A DNA stretch of 7,468 nucleotides, taken from Flavobacterium psychrophilum (lineage in GTDB: Bacteria; Bacteroidota; Bacteroidia; Flavobacteriales; Flavobacteriaceae). The stretch spans positions 1 through 7,468 of the forward strand of contig QFQM01000209.1 in the NCBI GenBank assembly GCA_003243255.1, given 5' to 3'. The position numbers were made by a program, and so were the translations under genes. Each line of letters starts with the position of its first letter. The stretch's first letter is position 1. Of this stretch, positions 1 to 6,455 are shown one piece after another. Under the pieces are notes generated by a model. It was given only the letters and a program-made list of their open reading frames with translations, was not told the origin of the DNA and ran no database searches.

Positions 1-2849
1 CGGTCTACGTCATGCCTAATACTAATAATGGTTCCAAGGTCAGAAATGACATCATCAAGGTTTTGGACACTTTTTTCCAAAAGATTCATCTCTATAGAAT
101 CATTCGTTGGTAACAATTGAATGAGGCCTTTTATCCGTGCTAACGGACCACGTAAATTATGGGCGGTAATGAACGAAAATTGCTCCAGTTGAACATTTTG
201 ATCAATCAGTTTGTTGTTCGAGTCTTGTAATGATCGGGTTCGTTCTTTTACTTTATTTTCTAATGAAGCACGTATTACTGTTAGTTCCTGATTTTGAGCT
301 GTCAATGAATCAGATTGCGTGCTTAGCTCTTCATTCTGAGCTAAGATTTCTTCGTTTTGAGTAGCAATCTCTTCATTCTTTGTTTGTATTTCTCTCGTAC
401 GGGCATTCACAATCGTTTCTAAATACAATGCTCTTTTCTTTAGGTGGGACACTCGTAAGTAATAGAAAATAATAATAATCAACAGCAACGTCAGAACTAC
501 TGGCGCAATAAAAAACGGAGACCGCCATATAGGGCCGTTCACTTTAATATGAACTGTTAGGCCTCGATCTTCCCAATCTCCAAAAGAATTTGAAGAAAGT
601 ATTCGTAACGTATATTTACCCGGTGGAACGTTGGTGTATGAAATTCGGGTTACATCCTCGATGAAGTTCCATTTTTTATCAAAGTCGTCTAATCTATATT
701 TCAATTTTATCCTCCCAGGATAGTTAAATCCAAGACCGGCGACTTCAAAACCAAAATTTCGTTCGTCCCAATCCAGCACAATATTCTGATCCCCGTACTG
801 ATTAATAACAGTACCATCGTTTAACAGATCAACACGCGATTGATTAACAAAAAAACCTGTTAAGACACTTTTAGGAATGGTCGATTTTATTTGAATGGCA
901 TCAATTGGTTTAAAATAGGTTAGTCCGTTAACACCTCCAAAATAGAAATTGCCGGATGGTGATTTAAAGTAAGCATTGGTATTGAATTCATTTCCTTGTA
1001 ATCCATCTTTTTGATCGAAATTTCGAATGACTGTTTTTAATTTCGGATCAAAAACACAAATGCCTTTGTTTGTACTTAACCACAAATTCCCGGTATCGTC
1101 TTCGACAATGCCGTATATGACAGAATTAGGCAACCCATCGTATTCCGAAAAAGTCCGAAATCGTGTAGATGTTGAATCAAACAAAACCAACCCATGTCCC
1201 CATGTTCCTATCCATAACAATCCGTTGGTGTCTGTATAGAAGCATTTTATCTGAACTTGAGGAAACTGAGTACTGTCATTCGAGTCTTTCCGGAACACTC
1301 TGGTAGATTCAGTGCCGTCTTGACTCAGTAGGCGGACATCAAATTCAGATTCAATCCAGATGTGGTCAAGATGTTTCCCCATCACCAGGCTTTTAAAATC
1401 ATTGAGTTTAAAGCATTCATTCGTTGATACATTCCATCGGAACATTCCTTTGTTAGTCGTTAAAATATAACTAGCTGAGTCATTGGGTATGGCGGAATAG
1501 ATATGAAGATTATCCAGCAATTCAATTTTGCTATGTTGAACTTTGCTGCCATCAAATTTCATTAATCCTTTCGATGTGAGTAGCCAAATAGTCTTATTAA
1601 GATCTTCGATGATCTTATTTATCTGCGCCGGATGATTGCTCTTATCTCTAACCACAAAATGCTTGCTCGTATTGGTATTCAAATTCAACACATCAAGTCC
1701 GGAATAAGTACCCGCCAAAATATGAATGTCGTCAGACGAGTGTATGGTATTTACATAGTTATTAGAGAGTGTTAGAGGTGCGTCTTGAAAAGCCCCGATG
1801 TATTTGAAAATGGATAATTGAGGATCATACTTATTTAAACCGAAACCGTTTGTCCCCACCCAAACAACATGGTCTTTTGATTCATAGATGCAGGAAATAA
1901 GATTTCCTGACAAGCTATTGGGGTCTTGTGAAATACTGGATAAGGTAGATTTGTAAACATCTGCAGAATCATAGATTTCGATTCGATTGCGGTAGACCCA
2001 AAGGTCTCCACTTGAAAGTTTGACCAGCCCGTTTTGATTGGGGTTGAAATTATTCTTATCGGGAAATTGGGCTACTACGCTTGAACGATTTTTCTCAAGA
2101 TCATATTTTACTATTTGTCTTGAGTTTTGAAAATAAACCATTTTGCTGTTTTCGTTTGCACTTGCAGATATGGCTACTGAATCAGTAAACACTACCTTCC
2201 ATTCACTGGAAGGTGTCAAACGCATGAATGCAGTCTTCGCGGCTACTACCAATTCACCAACTCCTTTTATGTTGGAATAGGAGGATAGTTTCATCCCATT
2301 AAAGTAGGCATAACGAACTGACTGAACAGCTTCCCTTTTCTTGATATCAAATTCAATAAGCCCCTGGTTGGTAGATAACAAAACAGACCCTTGATTAACG
2401 ATATCAATGTCGTTAATTACCAATGGGCTGCCTTCTTTTGGCAGCCTAATAGGGTAATTTATAAAAGTATCAGTTAGCGGATCATACTGCGCAATGGCAT
2501 CCCTGAAGGTCACCCAAAGATTCTGCTTGCTATCAAGTAAAAGCACTCTAACCTGATTGGAATATAACGAAGCTGTGTTGCCCGCGTCCTTACGGTATAC
2601 TCTAAATTCTTTACCATTGTATCTGTTCAGTCCGTCTAGCGTTGCTATCCATAAATAGCCGTATTGATCCTGAACGATGCTAACAATAGAGGATTGAGAT
2701 AAGCCGTCTTCAACCGTAATTCGTTCAAAACGAATATCATTCTGCGCTAATAAGATAGCTGGATTACCAAAGAGAGCGGATAAGAGGGTTCCTAGTGTGC
2801 AAATTACTGTAATCAACAATTTTGACTTGAAAACCACTATTTTATCCAT
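1..2849 (-). CDS. Propeller-type sensor histidine kinase (partial, C-terminus beyond left edge)
   Basis: The frame stays open for 949 codons from the ATG at 2849 to the window edge. A signal peptide (about 1-36, hydrophobic 11-34) leads into a periplasmic sensor with Reg_prop repeats, seen as LWIATLDGLNRYN (66-78), LWVTF (111-115), VWVGTNGFGLNKYDP (near 327), LWIGTWGHGL (near 546) and LWLSTNKGICVFDP (near 587). A Y_Y_Y domain follows (about 697-763), then one membrane helix (about 777-797), a coiled coil (about 800-885) and a HisKA H-box, FITAHNLRGPLARI, with phospho-acceptor His897. The HATPase domain and anything after it are outside the window. The protein should sense a periplasmic ligand and phosphorylate a regulator, most likely the LytTR protein encoded upstream at 3358-4056. 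Unlike classical hybrid SusR/HTCS kinases, the H-box is not HELRTPL, which argues for a non-hybrid kinase, but a fused receiver cannot be excluded. The family is clear; the ligand is unknown. Confidence 0.95.
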   Translation of the reverse strand, partial: MDKIVVFKSKLLITVICTLGTLLSALFGNPAILLAQNDIRFERITVEDGLSQSSIVSIVQDQYGYLWIATLDGLNRYNGKEFRVYRKDAGNTASLYSNQVRVLLLDSKQNLWVTFRDAIAQYDPLTDTFINYPIRLPKEGSPLVINDIDIVNQGSVLLSTNQGLIEFDIKKREAVQSVRYAYFNGMKLSSYSNIKGVGELVVAAKTAFMRLTPSSEWKVVFTDSVAISASANENSKMVYFQNSRQIVKYDLEKNRSSVVAQFPDKNNFNPNQNGLVKLSSGDLWVYRNRIEIYDSADVYKSTLSSISQDPNSLSGNLISCIYESKDHVVWVGTNGFGLNKYDPQLSIFKYIGAFQDAPLTLSNNYVNTIHSSDDIHILAGTYSGLDVLNLNTNTSKHFVVRDKSNHPAQINKIIEDLNKTIWLLTSKGLMKFDGSKVQHSKIELLDNLHIYSAIPNDSASYILTTNKGMFRWNVSTNECFKLNDFKSLVMGKHLDHIWIESEFDVRLLSQDGTESTRVFRKDSNDSTQFPQVQIKCFYTDTNGLLWIGTWGHGLVLFDSTSTRFRTFSEYDGLPNSVIYGIVEDDTGNLWLSTNKGICVFDPKLKTVIRNFDQKDGLQGNEFNTNAYFKSPSGNFYFGGVNGLTYFKPIDAIQIKSTIPKSVLTGFFVNQSRVDLLNDGTVINQYGDQNIVLDWDERNFGFEVAGLGFNYPGRIKLKYRLDDFDKKWNFIEDVTRISYTNVPPGKYTLRILSSNSFGDWEDRGLTVHIKVNGPIWRSPFFIAPVVLTLLLIIIIFYYLRVSHLKKRALYLETIVNARTREIQTKNEEIATQNEEILAQNEELSTQSDSLTAQNQELTVIRASLENKVKERTRSLQDSNNKLIDQNVQLEQFSFITAHNLRGPLARIKGLIQLLPTNDSIEMNLLEKSVQNLDDVISDLGTIISIRHDVD
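279..383 (-). repeat. Five tandem heptads in the kinase signalling helix
   Basis: Residues 823-857 of the kinase read as five consecutive seven-residue units: TKNEEIA, TQNEEIL, AQNEELS, TQSDSLT, AQNQELT. In DNA this is a 105-base run of five diverged 21-base units. The pattern is a coiled coil between the membrane helix and the H-box, where signalling helices carry rotation or register shifts from sensor to kinase core. Third-position differences between units show it is not a very recent duplication. The repeat is seen directly; the signalling role is known for the family and inferred here. Confidence 0.8.
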
Positions 2850-3357
2850 GATGGGAAGTATCCTACTTACACACAACCTTAAACTTTTACAAGAAACGGT
2901 AAGCTGCTCCTTAAAACCCAAGTATTCGACCGGCATTGATTTGCAGACGGTGAGTAGGTGATTCTACGCGTTAAAACCGGGCTCACAGAATCCAGTAATG
3001 CCAAAGCCGCTCCCTGAAAGTCAAGCTGTTATTAGTCTATTTAAGCAGAGCGGTTGATGGCATCGTAATTGAGATTGGTTGCAGAGGTGTTGCTAATTAT
3101 CAATCCATTCCTGGCGAAAAAAGTAAAAGTAAAAGTGACGATTTCAGCTTGATTCTTGGATGATTAATTTCGCAGTGCTGGTAGATTTTCAAGTCGAGTA
3201 TCCTCTTTTCCTGGAGAACCCAGTTATTTCGGAAATTTTAAAGGCCAGGTGCTTCAGCCAACTGATGGTGAAAACTTAGACGGTTTATAGGCGGCTATCG
3301 TTAAAAAGGAGGTGAATATGTGAAACTCTAAAGCTTTAAGCTTTTATTGGAAATAGT
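2850..3357. other. 508-base intergenic stretch without a recognisable gene
   Basis: This lies between the LytTR regulator stop and the kinase start, both on the minus strand. All frames are broken by stops; the best ORF noted (3160-3279, plus strand, 39 codons) has no ribosome site or recognisable product. It should hold the kinase leader and promoter, but I find no exact TAnnTTTG element near 2849. Visible details are three perfect tandem AAAAGT hexamers (3119-3136), an orphan Shine-Dalgarno-like AAAGGAGGTGA (3305-3315) and an AT-rich inverted repeat just after the regulator stop. It could be a regulatory leader, a decayed gene or an unrecognised small RNA; nothing seen decides between them. 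Confidence 0.6.
3330..3344 (-). terminator. Weak inverted repeat after the LytTR gene
   Basis: AAAGCT (3330-3335) and AGCTTT (3339-3344) form a six-pair stem with a three-base loop, starting 14 bases past the regulator stop codon on its coding strand. The stem is short and AT-rich, and only a three-T run follows at a distance, so this would be a poor intrinsic terminator. It is listed because its position fits the end of the regulator transcript. Confidence 0.25.
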
Positions 3358-4056
3358 TTACAGAACGTTGATTCTGTTTAATAAATCTTCTTTATAAGTT
3401 CCACTGATCGGTATAATCTTTTTGTTAACCTCAAGATTATTGGGGTCAATATTGGTGATCTTTGAAATGTTAACCAGAAACGAGCGGTGAATACGGATAA
3501 ATTTTTGCGGGTCCAATCGTCCCTCGATCTTCTTCAGCGTTGCATAGACTGTGTGAACTTTCTGGAGTGTATGAATTTTAATATAATCTCCGTGAGCTTC
3601 AACAAACAAGATCTCGTCAATATCGAGCTTTAACAAAAGCTGATCCACTTTCACAAACAAATTTCCAGATTCTGTGTGAAGGCTTAAATTGACTTTCATC
3701 TTAACCATTACCTTGTTTACCGCAGCTAAAAATCGAGCATAATCTTTTACCGGTTTTAATAAATAGTCAGTAATCGCCAGGTCAAATGCTTCGACGGCAT
3801 AATTCGCCTTTCCGCTGATCATGATTACCTCCGGTTTGTAAGGCAATGAACGTAGCATTTCTAGTCCTGTCATCCCCGGCATTTCGACATCAAGAAAAAG
3901 GAGGTCTACCTCATTATCCACTAACCATGGAATGGCTAATTTGGGCGACATAAAAACCCCTTTCACATCAACCAGTCCCGTCTTCTCCGCCAGGCTCTTT
4001 ATCATCGTCTGTGATATGGAGTCATCCTCTATAATGGCACAAGAAATCCTAGTCAT
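3358..4056 (-). CDS. LytTR-family response regulator (REC-LytTR)
   Basis: A 232-residue protein, normal for the LytR/AlgR family. The receiver domain (about 4-120) has the acidic pocket E10-D11-D12, phospho-acceptor Asp56 in LLFLDVEMPGMTG, the switch Ser81 in MISG and the conserved Lys101-Pro102 of YLLKPV. A LytTR DNA-binding domain follows (about 133-230), recognised by VEAHGDYIKIHT (152-163) and FIRIHRSFLVN (187-196). It is a cytoplasmic transcription factor that binds direct repeats when phosphorylated. The kinase encoded on the same strand 508 bases downstream is the natural partner; pairing is inferred from proximity and from the kinase H-box type. The start is the only ATG fitting a complete receiver beta-1 strand (RISCAIIEDD). 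A good -10-like element lies about 58 bases upstream. All key residues are present, so it should be functional. Confidence 0.96.
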   Translation of the reverse strand: MTRISCAIIEDDSISQTMIKSLAEKTGLVDVKGVFMSPKLAIPWLVDNEVDLLFLDVEMPGMTGLEMLRSLPYKPEVIMISGKANYAVEAFDLAITDYLLKPVKDYARFLAAVNKVMVKMKVNLSLHTESGNLFVKVDQLLLKLDIDEILFVEAHGDYIKIHTLQKVHTVYATLKKIEGRLDPQKFIRIHRSFLVNISKITNIDPNNLEVNKKIIPISGTYKEDLLNRINVL

Positions 4057-4114
4057 GTTCTTCAGTAATTGAGAGTTCGGTTGCCGCTATGTGACACGCG
4101 TAAAGGAATTTGAT

Positions 4115-4122
4115 CAAAAATA
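4115..4122 (-). promoter_or_regulatory. Candidate Bacteroidota -7 element for the LytTR gene
   Basis: Read on the minus strand the sequence is TATTTTTG, an exact match to the Bacteroidota housekeeping -7 consensus TAnnTTTG. Transcription from here would leave a leader of about 50 bases before the ATG at 4056, a plausible length. No TTTG occurs at the expected -33 distance, so only half of the promoter is supported. The element sits in the 116-base gap shared with the divergent small ORF at 4173. Confidence 0.4.
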
Positions 4123-4172
4123 ACCATTTTTCCATTCAGATGTATTGGGTTGTTTTTAATGAATAAACAACG

Positions 4173-4325
4173 ATGAATTACTTGAAAATCCAAAATAAAC
4201 CAAATAATATGCTGTCATTTGCTATTGCCTTAAATGGTCTTTTGGTTGCTACGGGCGGATGTAGTGCATGGAACATTGTTACACCGACATCTGTCGTAAC
4301 CGCACCCGGCATGAAACGTCATTAA
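4173..4325 (+). CDS. Candidate 50-residue small lipoprotein or membrane peptide
   Basis: I do not recognise this protein. An ATG-to-TAA frame of 50 codons encodes a lysine-bearing N-terminus (MNYLKIQNKPNN), a hydrophobic stretch (13-29, MLSFAIALNGLLVATGG) and a cysteine at residue 30 followed by SAWN, then a polar tail ending MKRH. This resembles a lipoprotein signal with a mature peptide of 21 residues. The lipobox is imperfect: -3 is Thr rather than Leu, -2 and -1 are Gly. The leader before the ATG is A-rich (AATAAACAACG), as is usual for Bacteroidota starts. An internal Met13 could be the start but would lose the charged N-terminus. It is divergent from the LytTR gene and 262 bases upstream of the sigma factor. 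The short length means chance occurrence remains possible. Confidence 0.4.
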   Translation: MNYLKIQNKPNNMLSFAIALNGLLVATGGCSAWNIVTPTSVVTAPGMKRH

Positions 4326-4587
4326 GTAAAATTTGATCTGCGAGCTATGCAATCACCTCCGGTTTTGCAACGCAACTGTTTCTGCAGTTTTGAAATTCTT
4401 TCATGATTCAGTTCTGGCAATTTGAGCAAGCGAGTGGTTTATTTTTCTTTACGATGAGCAATACCATGCCGGAGAAAAAATAATCCACCATTGCTGAATA
4501 TTTCATTTATAAAATTCACACAGTCTTAATCGCAGAAATGAGGTCATTCCTTTTTTATGAGTCATTTTTGAAGCTTCTTTCCTAGAA
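4326..4587. other. Intergenic region upstream of the sigma factor
   Basis: These 262 bases carry no ORF of note on either strand. AACTG (4374-4378) and CAGTT (4385-4389) can form a five-pair hairpin followed by a short T run about 50 bases after the small ORF, a weak terminator candidate. TTTG (4421-4424) and TATTTTTC (4440-4447) resemble the two Bacteroidota promoter boxes, but the 15-base spacing is too short and the second box deviates at its last base. The promoter of the sigma gene should lie here but I cannot place it. Confidence 0.5.
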
Positions 4588-5175
4588 GTGAATACCGATC
4601 TACTGACACATCACCAACACATCCGTCTACTTCGACAAGGAGATCAGGAGTCATTTAAGGTGCTTTATGATCGATATATCGACCAGTTGCATGCTTTTGT
4701 ATTTCGATTCACCAAGTCGTCATCGTTAAGTGATGATGTGGTGCAGGACGTATTTATAAAGATTTGGGAAAAACGAGAACAACTGGATCCTGAAAAATCC
4801 TTCAGAGCTTATTTATATAAGATAGCAAAGAATCAGGTGTTAAACCTTTTCGCCCGTTATGCAACGGAACTGGATATACAGAAAGAAATGCGTCAGGGTG
4901 CCTTACACTTTGCCAATACCACGGAGGATACGCTCAATTTTATCGAAACGGCAAAGGTGATACAGGAAGGGATCAGCCAGCTTCCACCTCAGCAAAAACG
5001 CATATTTGAACTTTGTAAAAATGAAGGGCTGACCTACGAGCAGGCCGCAACCGAATTGAATCTAAGCGCCAGCACCATCAATACCCAGATGGTCAATGCT
5101 CTCCGCTTTCTGAAGAATTACGTCTCGACCAAGGGCTCAGCTGCCGCGGCCGTACTATCGCTGTTCATGAATTAA
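4588..5175 (+). CDS. ECF RNA polymerase sigma factor (FecI-like, Bacteroidota type)
   Basis: A 195-residue two-domain sigma-70 factor, typical of the ECF group. Sigma region 2 spans about 21-88, with DDVVQDVFIKIWEKR (49-63) for core binding and FRAYLYKIAKNQVLNLF (72-88) for -10 recognition. Region 4 spans about 121-175, with QLPPQQKRIFEL and the helix-turn-helix LTYEQAATELNLSASTINTQM (split around 148-168) for -35 recognition. The hydrophobic tail (AAAAVLSLFM) resembles tails of other Bacteroidota sigma factors. The start is GTG: the in-frame stop at 4558 and absence of an ATG between leave 4588 as the best choice. It should direct polymerase to the receptor operon downstream and be held inactive by the FecR-like protein encoded 155 bases further on. 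The family is certain; the regulon is inferred from gene order. Confidence 0.96.
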   Translation: MNTDLLTHHQHIRLLRQGDQESFKVLYDRYIDQLHAFVFRFTKSSSLSDDVVQDVFIKIWEKREQLDPEKSFRAYLYKIAKNQVLNLFARYATELDIQKEMRQGALHFANTTEDTLNFIETAKVIQEGISQLPPQQKRIFELCKNEGLTYEQAATELNLSASTINTQMVNALRFLKNYVSTKGSAAAAVLSLFMN

Positions 5176-5180
5176 TTGCA

Positions 5181-5209
5181 TTTTCTTTCTTCTCCACCCC
5201 TTTTTCTTT
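5181..5209 (+). other. Pyrimidine-rich tract after the sigma gene
   Basis: 28 of 29 bases are C or T (only A at 5196), starting five bases after the sigma factor stop. No hairpin precedes it, so it is not a standard intrinsic terminator. It may be unstructured RNA that affects read-through into the fecR-like gene; this is only a compositional observation. Confidence 0.35.
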
Positions 5210-5247
5210 AGTGATGAGTGTGAGCTGATTAGGTTAAACGACATTAT

Positions 5248-5288
5248 CTCAATGTTACCTCAATATAAAATTACCTTTTCACCTCAAT
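5248..5288 (+). repeat. Three CTCAAT direct repeats upstream of the FecR-like gene
   Basis: CTCAAT occurs at 5248-5253, 5259-5264 and 5283-5288. The last two extend to ACCTCAAT, and the first and third to CTCAATGT. Start-to-start distances are 11 and 24 bases, near one and two helical turns, so the copies would face roughly the same side of the DNA. They lie 43-83 bases before the fecR-like start, suitable for an operator. The repeats are seen directly; protein binding is inference, and so short a word could recur by chance. Confidence 0.4.
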
Positions 5289-5310
5289 GTGTCTTCGTGT
5301 CCACTTGTAA

Positions 5311-5331
5311 TAGTGTAGGAAATAAACACTA
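5311..5331 (+). promoter_or_regulatory. Small hairpin overlapping the FecR-like start codon
   Basis: TAGTGT (5311-5316) is complementary to ACACTA (5326-5331), whose last base is the A of the ATG. The nine-base loop AGGAAATAA holds the only purine-rich ribosome-site-like bases. In mRNA this would place the start codon at the base of a weak six-pair stem and expose AGGA in the loop, possibly tuning translation of the anti-sigma factor. The stem is AT-rich and may be marginal. Confidence 0.35.
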
Positions 5332-6311
5332 TGGATACCTCACCAATCAATTTACTGCGAAAATATGTTGACAATGAATGCACAAAAGAAGAACTGCTGC
5401 AGGTTCACGAATTACTGGCCAAGGGAGTATCGGATGAAGTATGGCAGGAGGTCATGAATGAAACGGTAGGACGTACCGACTACACTCCACTTGACACCCT
5501 ACATAAAGACAAACTCTACCGTTCGATCATCACTAGTATAGAAGCTGCTCCAGGCGATTCCAGCACTTTCCCCTGGGGACGTACTCAAGGGTTGTTGCTA
5601 CGTATGGCAGCCGTATTTCTGTTAATGCTTGGTTCAGGTCTGGCGATCTATTTCTTTCACTACCGTCCGTTCAGCATCGAACAGATAGCCAATCTTCAGC
5701 ATCAGCATATCACTATCGATGATGGTTCGCAGATCTGGATAAACAATAAAAGTAAACTCACTTATCCGAGCAAGTTTGACTCCGATCAACGGTTGGTAAA
5801 ACTGGAAGGAGAGGCGTTTTTCGATGTCGCTAAAGAACCGAATCGTCCCTTTATCATACATACACAGGGCGTTCGCATTCAGGTACTGGGCACTTCTTTC
5901 AATGTGAAATCCTATGATGAGGAAGATGAAATCGTTATCTCTTTAGCGACCGGACGAATCGAGGTAGATGCCTTCGGTAAAAGACAAATCCTCACACCGG
6001 GAGATCAGTTGCATTATGATAAGGCAACAAATTCATGTCAACGCCAGCGTATTGATGTTGCTGAAGCAAGTGCATGGAAAGAAGGGTGGATGGTATTTAA
6101 CAGCACAAGCCTGCGTGATGTCGTAAAAACGGCTGAACGCCAGTACGGCATACATGTCTTTATGAAAGAAGGTATCGCTGCGGAACGCAAAATCACACTG
6201 AAGGTGAAGCAGCGGGGTGTGGACAGCCTCTTTCAAGTGCTTTCTTATTCAACCGGATTAATGTATCAAATCAAAGGCGATTCTGTCATCCTCGAACCGA
6301 AACATAATTAA
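5331..6311 (+). CDS. FecR-family anti-sigma factor (FecR and DUF4974 domains)
   Basis: A 326-residue inner-membrane protein of usual family length. The cytoplasmic N-terminus (1-87), with LLRKYVDNECTKEELLQVHELL at 8-29, should bind the sigma factor. One membrane helix covers about 88-109. The periplasmic FecR domain (about 122-214) has ITIDDGSQIWINNKSKLTYP, LEGEAFFDVAKEPNRPFIIHT and VLGTSFNVKSY. A DUF4974 domain closes the protein (about 254-322), with MVFNSTSLRDVVKTAERQYGI and ITLKVKQRGVDSLFQVLS; it is related to the STN fold and is expected to meet the receptor's STN domain. The protein receives the signal from the SusC-like receptor and controls the sigma factor encoded upstream. The 155-base gap from the sigma gene is long for a tightly coupled pair and has its own possible control elements. 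Domain order is complete and no defect is seen. Confidence 0.96.
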   Translation: MDTSPINLLRKYVDNECTKEELLQVHELLAKGVSDEVWQEVMNETVGRTDYTPLDTLHKDKLYRSIITSIEAAPGDSSTFPWGRTQGLLLRMAAVFLLMLGSGLAIYFFHYRPFSIEQIANLQHQHITIDDGSQIWINNKSKLTYPSKFDSDQRLVKLEGEAFFDVAKEPNRPFIIHTQGVRIQVLGTSFNVKSYDEEDEIVISLATGRIEVDAFGKRQILTPGDQLHYDKATNSCQRQRIDVAEASAWKEGWMVFNSTSLRDVVKTAERQYGIHVFMKEGIAAERKITLKVKQRGVDSLFQVLSYSTGLMYQIKGDSVILEPKHN

Positions 6312-6358
6312 ACCTATCAACCCAATGAAAAATGAATGACCTGACGTAAAAAAAGAAA

Positions 6359-6380
6359 CCCTCCCCGGTTAAAGGAAGGG
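6359..6380. promoter_or_regulatory. First hairpin in the fecR-receptor gap
   Basis: CCCTCC (6359-6364) pairs with GGAAGGG (6374-6380) with one bulged A, around loop CCGGTTAAA. On the plus strand it follows an A-run (6348-6354) and has no T tract after it, so it does not end plus-strand transcripts in the standard way. On the minus strand it is followed by TTTCTTTTTTTAC and would look like an intrinsic terminator, but no minus-strand gene ends here. It may act as a processing or stability element separating anti-sigma from receptor expression. Confidence 0.5.
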
Positions 6381-6384
6381 CCTT

Positions 6385-6415
6385 GAGTTGCTTTAGTTGG
6401 CGCTGAAGCAGACTC
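6385..6415 (+). promoter_or_regulatory. Second hairpin in the receptor gene leader
   Basis: GAGT plus TGCTT (6385-6393) pairs with AAGCA, a bulged G, and ACTC (6406-6415), giving nine pairs around loop TAGTTGGCGCTG. It lies 40 bases before the receptor ATG at 6456 and four bases after the first hairpin. There is no T tract after it. A role in mRNA stability, processing or receptor translation is possible; the pairing is seen in the sequence, the role is inference. Confidence 0.45.
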
Positions 6416-6455
6416 TCCATGTTTCTCAAATGACCATTAAACCATTATAAAAACA

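Noticed and set aside
1027..1239. Plus-strand 70-codon frame
   Set aside because: It lies opposite the kinase propeller region, whose minus-strand frame is continuous with clear Reg_prop motifs; no recognisable protein features.
3160..3279. Plus-strand 39-codon ORF starting MINFAVLVDF
   Set aside because: No ribosome site, no recognisable motif, and it lies in a gap full of stops; length is within chance expectation.
4421..4447. TTTG and TATTTTTC as a promoter for the sigma gene
   Set aside because: Spacing of 15 bases is shorter than the usual Bacteroidota distance and the -7 box lacks the final G.
5634..6236. Two minus-strand frames (5634-5861 and 6033-6236)
   Set aside because: They are antisense to the FecR and DUF4974 domains of a well-supported plus-strand gene and show no domain or leader of their own.
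6325..6348. Tiny overlapping ORFs (MKNE and MNDLT) in the fecR-receptor gap as a leader peptide
   Set aside because: Four and five codons with no regulatory codon run; frequent by chance in A-rich DNA.
6346..6380. Minus-strand intrinsic terminator
   Set aside because: The hairpin plus T tract fits in form, but no minus-strand gene lies upstream of it in the window, so a terminator role is not supported; kept only as a hairpin.
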